Positions 36,430-47,879 of a DNA stretch of 64,000 bases are shown in pieces (the stretch's first letter is position 1; the number at the start of each line of letters is the position of its first letter). The stretch is from Proteromonas lacertae (lineage: Eukaryota; Sar; Bigyra; Opalinata; Proteromonadidae): contig NGBS01001164.1 of NCBI GenBank assembly GCA_002245135.1, positions 248,001 through 312,000 on the forward strand, read 5' to 3'. The notes below the pieces were generated by a model that was not told where the DNA came from, searched no databases, and saw only the letters and a program-made list of their open reading frames with translations. The position numbers were made by a program, and so were the translations under genes.

Positions 36430-36863
36430 ATATGACTGCTAAACAAGACATATTTATAAAACAAAAAAATAGTTTCAAAATATAGAGTCGTTTCATTTTG
36501 AATTTTGAATTTTTGGTCTTTATATACATGAATAAATAGAAAATACTATTAAATACTTAGATAATTGAATAATGAAATAACAGAAAACTTGTAAATGAGA
36601 GTAAACACAATAATAAAAGGTTTACTTGGGAATTAAATGAAATGTTTAAAGATATTGAATGTTCTCCCTCTAACGATAATAACTCTTAGAATTGAATGAT
36701 TTTCAGTGTTTAGAATAAAGTTATACATTATTTATTCTCTACACTGTCAAAAACTTTTATATATGACATATACATTCTATTTTATTGGTGAATAATAGCA
36801 ACAGAATAATAAAGAAAAAGTTCTTTATATATATATATATATATATTATATAATCTATTAAAA
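36430..36863. other. Intergenic, nothing recognised
   Basis: AT-rich spacer with a TA-dinucleotide run (36825-36846). No gene or regulatory element is supported. Confidence 0.45.
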
Positions 36864-38248
36864 TTAGTTATTAATATCTTTAATATAAATTTTCAACCCT
36901 TTATTAGGATGGATTGATATAATTTTACTTTTAATTTTCTCATAATCACACATTTTATTTCCAAAAAGCCATAATCTCTCTAATTTTGGAAGATCAACGA
37001 TATGATCACTCAAATAATTAAAACCAACACTAGATATTTGATTAGCAGTCACTTCTAGCTGTGTCAAATTAGGAGTTTCTTTCAAATGGTCACTTAATAA
37101 TTTTAAACCATCATCACTAATCTGATTTCCAAATAACCATAATATCGATAATTTTGGTATAAACTTCAAATGTTCACATAATTTCTTTAATCCATCATTC
37201 GTTATACCATTTGTTCTCAATAATAATTTCGTTATTCCATTCATTTCAGTTATTTTTTCACATAAATAAGATATACCTAAATCACTAATTCTACAACCAT
37301 TAAAATCTAATTCTGTTTTATTCCACGGGTTGTATTCACTTGTTTTTGTATCAATTAATTGTCTTATAGTCTTATCTAATCCTGGATATTTATTATTTAA
37401 ATCATTATTTTGGTTGATTTTGTATATTAGTTTAATCTCTTTAATGATTTTGTTTATATTTAATCTTTCATCGACTCTCTTTTATTAATAACTTCGAGAT
37501 TAATTCATTTAAATCATTCTCTTCCAATTTCTCATAATTACAGTTACATACATTATTAATCACTTCCATTATTGATTTACCGTTAAATGGATTCTTACCA
37601 CTCACTAAATAGTATAAAACACAACCAAAACAGAATAAAGTCACTTTCTTTCTTTAACTCTTTTTCACAAAGTGTTTCTGGACTTAAATAATGACAATTA
37701 GACATAGTCACTGGAATTCCATTTTGTGTATTAATATACAACATATTTTCACAATAATCACTTAATATAAAATGACCAGTTTCTGTGATTAATATGTTTG
37801 AAGGTTTTATATTACCATGAGTAAATTCATATCGATGCAATTGATGTATTGCTTCACTTATCTCGTTTAACAGAGGATATAATCCTTGTTCTTTGAAATT
37901 ACTTATTGGATTGATTGAATTGAGAGAATCTTGATATTGGTTCATAGACACGAATATATATCCATTCTGTTTTTCTATTGTACTGTATTTTACTAATGGA
38001 GAATAAGATAACGCTTGGATTCGTTGTATGGTAGTAATATATGTATCAACTGTTCCTGGTGGTATTGAAACAATTGAAAAACTTTTAATTAGCTCTAATG
38101 AATTTCTTTTGGTGTTTTGTACAAGATATAGCACACTATTATTACCATTATGTAAAGGATGTACAATCTATTGAAAATTATACATCTAATATACTTTATA
38201 TTTCTCGCACAATGGTAATCCAGGTATAGTCGATACTCCTGAACCCAT
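36864..38248 (-). CDS. N-myristoylated-type pseudokinase with C-terminal LRRs, two frameshifts
   Basis: Exon 1 (38248-38195) starts MGSGVSTIPG, a textbook N-myristoylation site; a 27-nt intron follows. The kinase fold is recognisable: YLVQNTKRNSLELIKSF for the Lys strand, HGNIKPSNILI for the catalytic loop (HRD becomes HGN), ILSDYCENM for DFG (DYC), YLSPETL for APE, FGCVLYYLVSGKNPF in helix F. The catalytic Asp is lost, so it is expected to be inactive as a kinase. LRRs follow (LLLRTNGITNDGLKKL, LSILWLFGNQISDDGLKLL, LTQLEVTANQISSVGFNYL). The frame shifts by one base near 37640 and near 37480; both sit in short repeats, and the protein pattern continues across them. It is a second subfamily, distinct from the NLKSSN copies. 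Confidence 0.7.
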
Positions 38249-38402
38249 TAATTCATCAAAAAAATAAAAACGAAAAACTATAAAAGCGAAACGGATATAT
38301 TTTTAATTTATCATTTTATTAAAACAAATGAAATTTATAAATATAAAATTAAAAAACATACTTTATACAGGGAATTCTTTAAATTAGTATCTCAAAACAA
38401 TC

Positions 38403-39501
38403 TTAATTATTACAATTATTCTTTTTACATTGAACTATATGTTTGGATAACAATAAAGGTTTACAACTAACACCATGACATATAGGACATTGAAATTCTG
38501 GAGGATTCTTTTTTTCAAATACAAAAACACTGAGAATTGAATCATTAATAGAACTTCTTAATGACATAAATGAATTAACAAACGATGTAGGATAATGTGG
38601 TTTAATACAATCCAATAACTTTTCAATTATAGATTTATATACATACTGACTAGTGTCTATATATATATACATATAATAATAATAATAATAATATAATACA
38701 ATCTAAATACCATTCTAACAATGTAGGATGGTGTATTTTATTACCTCCATCCATTAATGTATCTAAAAGTTCATGTATTTGATCACTATCTAAACTAACT
38801 CGCAGTATCTTTGATAAAAATAAATCTGCGTCATTATAACTAATGAAATCTCTATCTACAGGTTTGAAACAACTACATAATAAATTGAAGATCTTTATTC
38901 TTATATGCAAATCTTCATTTTTGTTTTGCAGTATTTCTATTAGATTGCTTAGTTCTCTATTTATTGGATTATATATGTATCTTTTATAGTTCTTATTTTT
39001 CATTAAAGACTGGATATAATTCCAACTTGCACTATTATCAAAACATTCTTTTTTAATTGTGTATTTTGAACACTATATATAAATTATAATTCTATAATTA
39101 TACTTGCCTATTCCTTTCTCTGGCTCTTATCTTCTTCATTACCATATATCTTCTAAAAGCAGCTTGTATTACTATAACTTCATGCTCTACACTTCTTTTC
39201 TAACAATTTTATAACCATAAATTCATACTAAGGTAGTATGTTTCAATTCTGAGCCAACATCCAGCAGAAGGTTACGAATTACTGTATTTGATGTCATTTG
39301 TGAGTATTTAGATGTTCTTGAGGTTGGACTAAGTGGTGTAGCAGATAAATTAGAAAATGTGTGTGATCTTTCAAAAAACTTAGAGGATTTAGGAGTAACT
39401 GATATCGGTCTAACCTTCGTCAGATTTCTCGAAGATGAATTAGTTTCGCTGTGATTTCTCAAAGAAAACAACAGACTACCTGTTGATTTGTAGGATGTCA
39501 T
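38403..39501 (-). CDS. IQ-motif/zinc-finger protein, paralogue 2
   Basis: Four exons (39501-39229, 39199-39104, 39072-38700, 38656-38403) give 331 residues in frame. Order: a Ser/Thr-rich N-terminus ending in the conserved block NLLLDVGSELK, an IQ-type segment (VIQAAFRRYMVMKKIRARER), a helical middle (IRIKIFNLLCSCFKPVD), and a C-terminal finger CPICHGVSCKPLLLSKHIVQC. The third intron is a run of TAA repeats. The next gene upstream (39.9 kb) is a tandem paralogue. A calmodulin-binding, finger-containing regulator or cytoskeletal protein is possible; no precise function can be given. Confidence 0.8.
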
Positions 39502-39875
39502 GATAAAAAATCCTAAAATGCTACAACTACATAAAACGACTCTATTTTTACTATTGAAAATGATTTTCTTAATTGCTTCTATAAGGAATAGAAAATTAGC
39601 AAGTACATACCATCAATACACCAGACAATTTTATATTTATACATATTGTATATTATTTTATTTACAAGAATACTAAATTGCTTTCGTCAGCAATTTGTTT
39701 ATTTAATTCACTACACCATACATCTAAAAAGTATTATTCCTATATAATAAATTATTTTATTGAATAATTCTTTGTTTTTATTCTTACAAAGAATATTATA
39801 AGTATAAATAAAAATAGGAAAAATATTTAAACACAGAATTAATATTTAACTATTTACAAACACGAATATATTTAC
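39502..39875. other. Intergenic, nothing recognised
   Basis: AT-rich spacer between the two tandem IQ/zinc-finger paralogues. No remnant of a further copy is visible. Confidence 0.45.
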
Positions 39876-40831
39876 TTAATTACGTTGATTAACACAACGA
39901 CATTTGACGATATGTTTTGCTAATAACATAGGTTTTATACTTACTTTATGACAAATAGGACAGGAAAAATCTGGTTGATTCTTTTTATCAAAATTGTACA
40001 TAGTAATAACAACATCAAAACAAGATGATTTATTAGCTATGTATGAATAAATAAAGAACACTGGATAATCATTGTAAATATGTTGACATAGTCTTTCACA
40101 CAAAGATTGAGATAGTTTATTTGTTGTTTTATCTATATAATAATAATATTAATAATTAAATTAAAATACATACATTCACAAAACCAGTTATACAATTTTG
40201 GACAAGTTATAGTATCATGTAAAGTCATTGAATTCAATATCACCAATAATTCATAACACTCAATATTCAATTTCAAAATATTCTTTATAAATAAAGTAGC
40301 ATCATATCTCATAACTGTAAGTTTATCTACTTGACAAAAGCAATTAAATAACAACTTAAATATTTCATATCTTTCATATTCTTTCATATTTTTATATTTA
40401 ACAAGATTAACTAGATATGTTACTTCCTTACAGATTGATTTGAAAATGTGTTTATGTTGATTTTTAAATCCTCTACAAGTTTTCCATCCTCCATTCTGTT
40501 CTTCTGCTTCTTTTAAAACTGTAAACCGAAGGCATTTACGATTTTTCTCTTTCAAGGCAATTTGTCGCTGAACAGCATATCTTCTATATACAGATTGGAT
40601 TTTTATTATTTTCTGAAAGAAATCACCACTTTCTTTTTTCTATTTTATTTATATATACATAATATATACAGTAGAAAATGGTTTTAATTCCGATCCAACA
40701 TCAATAAGCAGATTATTAACGTTTGTTATTGAAGTCATTTCATATAACAAACAACTTCCAGATACTGATCTTTGTGAAGTAATTGATGCACCGGATAGAC
40801 AGTGGCGACTGTTTTTTGATTTATTGCTCAC
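39876..40831 (-). CDS. IQ-motif/zinc-finger protein, paralogue 3 (5' end uncertain)
   Basis: Exons run from about 40831 to 40679, then 40648-40176 and 40133-39876. Conserved parts: NLLIDVGSELKP, an IQ segment (IIKIQSVYRRYAVQRQI), a helical middle (IFKLLFNCFCQVDKLTV) and the finger CPICHKVSIKPMLLAKHIVKC. The open frame continues upstream of 40831 into INLTHIDVSNKS, which resembles NLTKVRPISV of paralogue 2, but meets a TAG near 40890 without an ATG. The true start is therefore in an unseen exon, behind a frameshift, or at the internal ATG of EMTSITNVNN. It is a tandem duplicate of the 38.4 kb gene. Confidence 0.7.
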
Positions 40832-41196
40832 GTCTATGTGTGTGAGATTAATTCTTCCGATTGGGAGAGTAGAATGGTTGATCTATCATGATATTGAATA
40901 GATAAATACTGTAATGTCTGATTAATGTCGAACTTGACATTTCTAATCAAGACGATTACACAAAAATCAAGAAAATGTGATTTAAAGATTCTGAAACGGT
41001 TATATTTCCATTTTGAATTTATGAGATTCTTAACTGTGTTTTGTGAAGTTGATAGGATAATCCAATAAGTAGGTAATGCATATGCAATACGTTTAAAGCA
41101 AATACTCATTCGAGATACTTTGAGATTATGGAATAATTAAAATAACATCATAAACACAATCATAATAATTCAGAAATTCTATTCTTTTTTTGCTAA
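40832..41196. other. Spacer with possible upstream exon of paralogue 3
   Basis: A 91-codon minus-strand open stretch (41109-40834, from MSICFKRIAYALP) overlaps the region where the 5' end of the 39.9 kb gene is expected, but in another frame. No clean splice to the gene was found. Confidence 0.3.
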
Positions 41197-41583
41197 TTAG
41201 TTAATCACTGTAATTAATTTCCTCTGAAAGCCTATATACATAAAGATATGAAAAAATAATATAAATACATTTTCTATAGCATCCCATGAAAGTGGAATCT
41301 TTAATTTAATCATTAACACAAGGAATATTAACACTCCCTAAGTCATAAAATTGAATAATTATACAAAAGAGATAGTTTTACAGCTACAAGCTAAAACACC
41401 TAAAACACAAATAAAAGTAGGTGCATAAATCCATCTATTATCTTCAATTGGTAATGCGAAGAGAACAAGCTAAGGAAATAGACTTAAACTATACAATAAG
41501 TGCTGTATAAGTAATAATTTCACAAGCTTGGTCTAAATAAAAGCATTAAAAAAATATATGATACTCCAGAATCCGTTTGGCAT
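41197..41583 (-). CDS. Small multi-pass membrane protein
   Basis: Four short exons (41583-41565, 41532-41495, 41469-41365, 41337-41197) with introns of 32, 25 and 27 nt join in frame into about 100 residues from ATG to TAA. The protein starts MPNGFWNQACEI and has two or three hydrophobic segments (YTALILVLFALPIED, WIYAPTFICVLGVLACS, VLIFLVLMIKLKIPLSWD, VFILFFHIFMYIGF). No family is recognised. The third intron could also start earlier (GTAAAA at 41374), giving a shorter C-terminus; the chosen donor keeps the hydrophobic exon in frame. Confidence 0.5.
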
Positions 41584-41959
41584 GGTTTAATAGAGAAAGA
41601 AATGAATAATTAAGATATATCCGTTTCAAGGAGTTATTTCTTTCAAATTATCGATAGTCGAGAGTTTATTTCATCATGCTATTATATTGGATAAGTATTT
41701 TCGCTTTTTATTTTACAAGATTTTAGTATGAATGGAAGTTTTTAGTCAGTAGATCAAGTAAAAAAAATGTATTTAAATTTCAGTGCAAAATCTTATATAT
41801 GTAACATGAAATGTCAATGTTCCATAAAAACAATAGACGAATTAATATAAATAGATGTACAATATTTGAAAAGGAAATTGATCGGTGCTTGAAAAGTATT
41901 TGTTTCATTCCCCAACAAATTTTTAAATTCAAATTTGTTTTGTTCATTTCTATAGAATA
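41584..41959. other. Intergenic, nothing recognised
   Basis: Divergent spacer between the small membrane-protein gene and the plus-strand gene at 41.96 kb. No motif stands out. Confidence 0.45.
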
Positions 41960-42682
41960 ATGTCTTCTAAAATCGTACAAGTATTTTCAACTTCCTTAAT
42001 TTTTCTATTTAGCGCTTGAATGGAAATTCTACAGACGCTATAGCACCGTCACCACATGAAACAGAGTATATCAGAACTTGTACTAATTCTAACTCATAGA
42101 TACTCTAGACAATATAGAGATAAATCGTTTTACTCACCACATAGTAAATATATGCATTCTACTCAACATGAGGAAGATCAATTAATGCAGTATTTAAGGC
42201 CAAACCTTAAAATTCAAGACACTGAACCTGAATGGCAAGAAAAATTAGTGAATCAGTTAACTGCTCCACAGGAGACAATTGATCATTTAAAAGAAAGATT
42301 AAGATCCAAATCAACCAGTCCAGCTAACAGAAGAGTTGAATTTGATGAAAAACCAGTAAAGATAATAAAATCAATGGAAAAACAATGTAAAAACGAAGGT
42401 GTTCAAATCAATTTATCACCAACAGTACCACCATCAACTCCATTAAAAGATCAAGTGAATATGAGTAATAACAATAACAATAAACATCATCATCATCATC
42501 ATCATAAACATCATTCACCATCACCACTACCACCAGCATGTCCATCAACCTCCATTGCGAAATGATAATCCTCCTGAGTTTAAAGGAGTTAATTTCCATA
42601 CAGGTAATTCATTATATAATGATACATTTATTAAACCACCATCTGATGCATATAATCAAGTTAATAAAGCTCAAGTTTATAC

Positions 42683-42726
<44 letters not shown>

Positions 42727-43808
42727 TAATAGAGAGCGTGGGATGATCATATACCATTTGAATATGGAAATGGATATAAAGACATTACAACAGAATATAT
42801 AGATAATATATCAAAGACAGGATTAATGTTATATAATAATAAGAGAAATGAATATGAAATAGAACAGCCAAACACATCAATAGAGACACAGCAATCAATA
42901 TCATTTGAAGATATAGATAATAATAAAAGTGAATGTTGTAGTTCATGTAGTAGTAGCAGATCATCAACACCAATTAAAGAAATAGCAACATTGCAACCAC
43001 AACCACAACAGTCAGTTATTATTAATAATGATAATAAAGATAAAAAATCATCAATAATTACTAATAATAATTCAAAGAAATTGAGATCAAAAACCCCAAC
43101 TCCAACACTAACATCAAAACCACCACTTACAATTGATACAAAATCATCAACAACAACAACAACAATAACAAAGAAAAACAAATCTAAAACTCCAACACCA
43201 CCTACACCCAAGTACAAATCAATAGAAATACAAACATCAGATAGTGATAAGGAGAATAAAAACTGTGTATGTAATAGAATCATAAGACCAAGATCTAAAT
43301 CAATAACAACGATTAATAAAACAAAAACAGAAGGAACACAAACAAAGTTAATAAAAGATGAAGAATGGAAATTAAACGACAAATTAAATATAAAAAGAAA
43401 GATGTTAAGAAAAAGACAAGAAAGTGAAGGTGTAATTAAACGTGTTGGTGGTGGTTATAGTGGTGTAACACCTAAAGCGATGACAAAATCAAAATCATTT
43501 CATAGTTCATTCTTCCCATCAAAATTACCTAATTATTCAGGTTGGCAAAGATATAATACATTTGAAAAACATGAATGCAGCTGTAAGAAGCCTGATATCC
43601 TCATTGTAATGAAGCTAAGAAACCAACGGAGTATAATAGAAATTTAAAAACTACAGTTGATAAATTATTAAAGATGAAAGTTGATAAATATAGTAAAAGA
43701 CCTGAAACAGATTATAAGACAGAGTATACAAGTAGCTTCAGCAATATAGCTGAAAGAGAAAGAAAATGCAGGTTAGAAGCAAAATTGAAAGTAAATAATT
43801 CTTTCTAA
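41960..43808 (+). CDS. Low-complexity protein, possible microtubule/cilium association, with frameshifts
   Basis: ATG at 41960 (MSSKIVQ), a 31-nt intron, then exons to 42685, a TA/TAA-repeat intron ending at 42731, and a long last exon. The protein is rich in Ser, Thr, Lys and Asn, with a His run and repeated proline-directed S/T-P sites. Three T-E-Y motifs (HETEYIRT, PTEYNRNL, KTEYTSSF) loosely recall the repeats of SAXO/MDM1 microtubule-binding proteins; this is weak evidence. CSCKK with PHCNEAKK near the end may bind metal. Single-base frame changes are needed near 42099, 42550 and 43595 to keep the sequence coding, so it is either damaged or contains uncorrected indels. It lies directly upstream of CCDC40. 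Confidence 0.5.
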
Positions 43809-43910
43809 TTAATAAATGTATTTTTGTATTTTTATGTATTTTTTTGTATTGCTTTCAAATCTATTTTGATCTAAAAACCGTTTTCGTTTTTTTTGTTTTT
43901 AAATTTTTAT

Positions 43911-46554
43911 ATGAGTAACGAAGATCCTTCAAATCAAGACACTGATGATGAAGAATACGACATAGATTCAGAACAGATGATCCGTGATATCGCAGATCAT
44001 CCTGTGATGGATAGAGTCCAACTTGCTTTGAAGAAGCGTATCGAGCGAAGAAAAACTAGGAATAATTCTACAGATAAGAGAAGCAGAAGCTCAATTAAAG
44101 AAAGTGGTTAAAACTAGAGAAACGATAGGATCAGATTTATATTCATTTCAACAACAATTAGCCAAACTTCAGATGGATTTAGAAACAGCTCATACAAATT
44201 GTTCAAATGTGGCTGATTTAAGAGCAAAATCTGATGAAGAGTTAATAAAAATACGAGAATTATTCACAATGAAGAAAAGTGAATTAAATCAACAACGAGA
44301 TAAACTAATAAAATCTCAAGCTGAATTAGATGCTTTAATGGCGACAATTCGACAAGTGGAAGGTTATAATGAAGAAATGCAAGGTGAAATGGCTGTAGTT
44401 CGAAGAGCTGCATATAAAGCAGAAAAAGATATGAGTGAATTAGAAAAGAAAAAATCTCAACAAGATTTATATATAGATGAATTAACCGAAAGATTGAAAG
44501 GACTTCGAGAGCAGAAAGCTCTTTATGAAGCTCAAGTAGATTCTCAACGAGCCGAGACAGCAGCAGCCATTCAAACCTTAAATGAAGCATCAGTAGAAAT
44601 GGAAACAATATATTTTGAAAAGAAACAATTATTACAGCAATGGAAAGCATCTTTAATCGGATTACAAAAGAGAGATGAAGCATTAATGGCATCTGAGAAA
44701 GCATTAAGAGATCAAAATCAGACGTTTTTAACAGTAGAATCTGAATTGAAAGGATGTAAAAGTAATTTATTAAAAGAACAAAAGCATAATGCAGATTTAT
44801 TAGCTCAATTAGGTGGTTTAGATGCTGATAATACTCACATATTATTACAATTAAAGAAAATGGAAGAAGAAAAACAAAGATTGTCAGAAAAACAAATGAT
44901 GCTTCAAAAAGCTATAAACCAATCGCTATCACAGATTGAAGTAGGAAGTAATGAAATAAAGAACATTGATAGTCAGATCTCAATAGTTGATAAACATTTC
45001 CAAGCATTAGAAAGGCAAAGAGTGGAATTAGTTCAAAAACTTGATGATAATTTGAATGATAGAGCTACAGTGTCTAAAGCAGCAGCTAATTATATGAAGA
45101 AAGCACGAATAATCTTGGATCAATTACAAAATGGTGAAAGTGAAGTAGCTCGAGTAGAAAATGAGATGGCAAGAATAAAAGTGGATTGTTTAAATACTGA
45201 TGCTCATAATGATCAATTAGCTCAAACATTAAAGAAAGCTGTGAGTGAATTAAAAGAGAAAGAAACTTTAATTGAAAAATATCAATTAGAAATTCGTCAA
45301 AGAAATGATGAAATAGAAAAAGAGATGTATATAGTTGATAGATTAAATCGTAAATATGATCAACTAACTCAAGGTCATGAAGATACAAATATGGGTCCAT
45401 TAGAAGCAACAATTCATAATTTACAAAAAGAGATCGCAGTGGTTGAAACAGATAATAATGAATTACAACAACTATGGTTAAAAGATCAAACAATTTTAGT
45501 GAATGTATCAAATGATGCTGAAAATATAGGAAATGATGTAAGAGAAATGAAAAGTCGAATTACTGTATTAGATCAAAAACTATTACGAGATGAACATGAT
45601 ATATCTTATGTAAAAAGAGAGATAAGTGATTTAAATACGAAGATGGCATCTTTACATAAGGACATAGTAAGATTAAATGGTTTAATAGCTAAAAATCGTG
45701 AGATTGAAGAAGATTTAGCGAATGGAAATTATGCCTTAGAAGGTGAATTTGATGGTGAATTAAAAGATTTACAATTCAAAAGTGATCAAAATGAAAAAGA
45801 AGTGCAACGAATAAAAGAAGAAAAGAATCGATTGTTAGATGATATAGTTGAAATGGAAAGACAAATAATGTTATGGGAAAAGAAGATTCAATTAGAAAAA
45901 GAAACTCAAGCTGCATTAGATCCAAATGTTGGTATGCAAGAAGCTCGAATGATGGAGAAAGAAATTCATCGAATGCAATTAAGATATGATTCATTAAATC
46001 GAGATAAAGAAGATATGTTGGAAGAGATGGAAAGAGCCGTAGAAAAACATGAATTAATCCAATTAAAATATGAAACAACTCGATCTAAAGATGTAACACT
46101 ATCTGGAATGCGAAAGAATGCAGTTCAAATAAAAAAGAAATTATCTAAAGTAACAGCTGAATTATCTTCTTATGAAACAGCTATAAAACAAAAACGAGAT
46201 GAAATGAAAAAAGTAGAGAAACAAATCGAAGATGCAACGAAATTCAAAGAAGAATATAATGATAAAGTGAAGATATTACAAGATGAAATAAATGATAAAT
46301 TGTTTAAAAAACAGATTGCAACTGATAAAATTAGTCGATATGAAAGATTATTAAATAAATATAATGATTTAAGAGAAGGTAAAGGTGAATTTGCTTCATT
46401 AACTGAAGAAGATCAAACTCGAATTGATGAAGATATAAAACATGAAGAAGATAGAACTCAAAGCATAATAAATGTAATTCAAAGGTTGCAAGGTGCTTAT
46501 CCTCAATATTCAAAAGACCTTGATCGATTATTATATCAGATTGAAAATAAGTAG
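43911..46554 (+). CDS. CCDC40: CCDC40-like coiled-coil axonemal ruler protein
   Basis: About 880 residues, apparently a single exon from ATG 43911 (MSNEDPSNQD) to TAG. An acidic N-terminus leads to DHPVMDRVQLALKKRIE, then QIREAEAQLKKVVKTRET and IGSDLYSFQQQLAKLQMDL, which is the CCDC40 signature start of the coiled coil. The remainder is continuous heptad-rich coiled coil. CCDC40 and CCDC39 form the 96-nm axonemal ruler that places inner dynein arms and the nexin-dynein regulatory complex. Near 44055 the frame changes by one base in a run of As; removing one A gives a continuous protein, or a 22-nt GTATCG...CTAG intron (44040-44061) does the same. The first is more likely an indel. Confidence 0.8.
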
Positions 46555-46761
46555 ATAAATTAAAAATAAATAATATTACTAATATTGTGTATGTTATTTA
46601 CTAAAATATGATATTTGGATTAAACATATGATAGAGAGAAATATTTCTCTATTATAATTGCTTCAATCTAAACATAAACTATTTCATTCATTTCATTTAA
46701 TTAATCCCCATAATAACATATAATATTAATAACTATTAGATTGTCAACATTTCTATTTAGT

Positions 46762-47550
46762 TTAAACTGTATTAGCAAGTGTTGGTTGATTAGCTTGTTT
46801 TTCTGGCTATTCCCATATGTAAATTAATTGATTATACTTCTTCGTTTGGTCCTTTAATGTCGGCTTGTGGACTGAAGTGAATTACTCCTACTGTTGAATC
46901 AACTTCATGACGCTCTATTAGAATAAATAATATCATTATTTATCATATATAGATCATACTACTATCTTCTGCTAAAATAGTAAAACCTGCCTTCAAGGAT
47001 TTTTGTCTGAATATTGAATGAACTCCACAAACTACGAAGCAGATTAATAACATGTATAAAAATCTATCAAGTACTCCAAAGAGGTAATAAATGATCAATA
47101 AACTTCCACATAAAATTAATTGTAACTCTATTCTACTCAATGGGTGTGAACTGATAATAATTGGTTCAGTCAAAACATAGAATAAGTATACATAACAACA
47201 TATTCCAAGAATACTGACAAATGTAAACGATAAACTTCCGAACCTGAAAAAAACAATAAAATATAAATCATACAAGAAGAATACGCCTATACATAATGAG
47301 ATGAAGAGATAATTTGAGCAATAATAAGCAAAGTTAGTTTTCATCACATCTACTGCGTCTTTCTTGGGAACTTCGAATTTTTCTGCAAATTCTCTCCATG
47401 GTTTCTATTAATACAATAAAATGTGATCAACAGGAAAATAATACTTGGTCAGACCACACTAGTCTAATGACATCATTAGCAGCTTTGTTCAATTCTAATT
47501 CACATGATTCATTTATTAATAATACTTTCTTTAGGGAGGTTTACACTCAT
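46762..47550 (-). CDS. PRA1-family (prenylated Rab acceptor) membrane protein
   Basis: Five exons (47550-47526, 47494-47445, 47404-46963, 46914-46838, 46806-46762) give 212 residues in frame. KPWREFAEKFEVPKKDA followed by TNFAYYCSNYLF is the PRA1 signature (a RPW..F motif, then N-x-x-Y/F-x-x-NY). Two hydrophobic hairpins follow, then a hydrophilic C-tail with IHFSPQAD. PRA1 proteins sit in ER/Golgi/endosome membranes and interact with prenylated Rabs. The last two introns lie in the C-tail and are supported by phase only. Confidence 0.8.
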
Positions 47551-47879
47551 TCTATTTTTGATTTTTAGAAATTTGAAAGTCAAAATAAGGGGGTCAGTAG
47601 AATAACTGGTGCATCTATTAGTTATTTTAAACCACTTTTTTCTCTTTTTTTAATACCCCATCTATATGTTATAGCAATATCTTTATGATAAAAAATATGT
47701 ATACTTTTTATAGTGTATGAATTGTTCTATCTATATTTTTAAATTTACATTTCTTTAAAGATTACATCAAATATCAGTAGAAATATCTTGCTAGTCTAAT
47801 TAAAAAGTAATATATAAACCAAAATATCTAAACTAATGAAATTCAAAAAAAAAATATCATAATAAATATTTGTATTTAA
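47551..47879. other. Intergenic, nothing recognised
   Basis: Spacer between the PRA1-family gene and the 3' end of the G3BP-like gene, both on the minus strand. AT-rich with T-runs. Confidence 0.45.

Noticed and set aside
36661-36690. CTCTAACGATAATAAC resembles importin exon 1 (29.54 kb)
   Set aside because: Only ~16 bases match and the flanks do not; too short to call a duplicated exon.
42484-42520. Poly-His codon run as a metal-binding domain
   Set aside because: It is a CAT repeat in low-complexity sequence next to Asn runs; simple repeat slippage is enough.
42747-43382. 211-codon minus-strand open frame
   Set aside because: Antisense of Asn/Thr/Lys-rich low-complexity coding sequence, with Val/Asp/Leu runs and no domain.
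41960-43808. Programmed +1 frameshifting at stop codons, as in Euplotes (AAA-TGA, TCA-TAG)
   Set aside because: Two sites fit, but in the 36.9 kb kinase, surface copy B and the IQ gene the protein pattern shows the shift lies upstream of the stop, in homopolymer runs. Indels explain all cases more simply.
44264-46513. Several minus-strand open frames opposite CCDC40
   Set aside because: Leu/His-rich mirror images of coiled-coil codons; no ATG context or exon chain.
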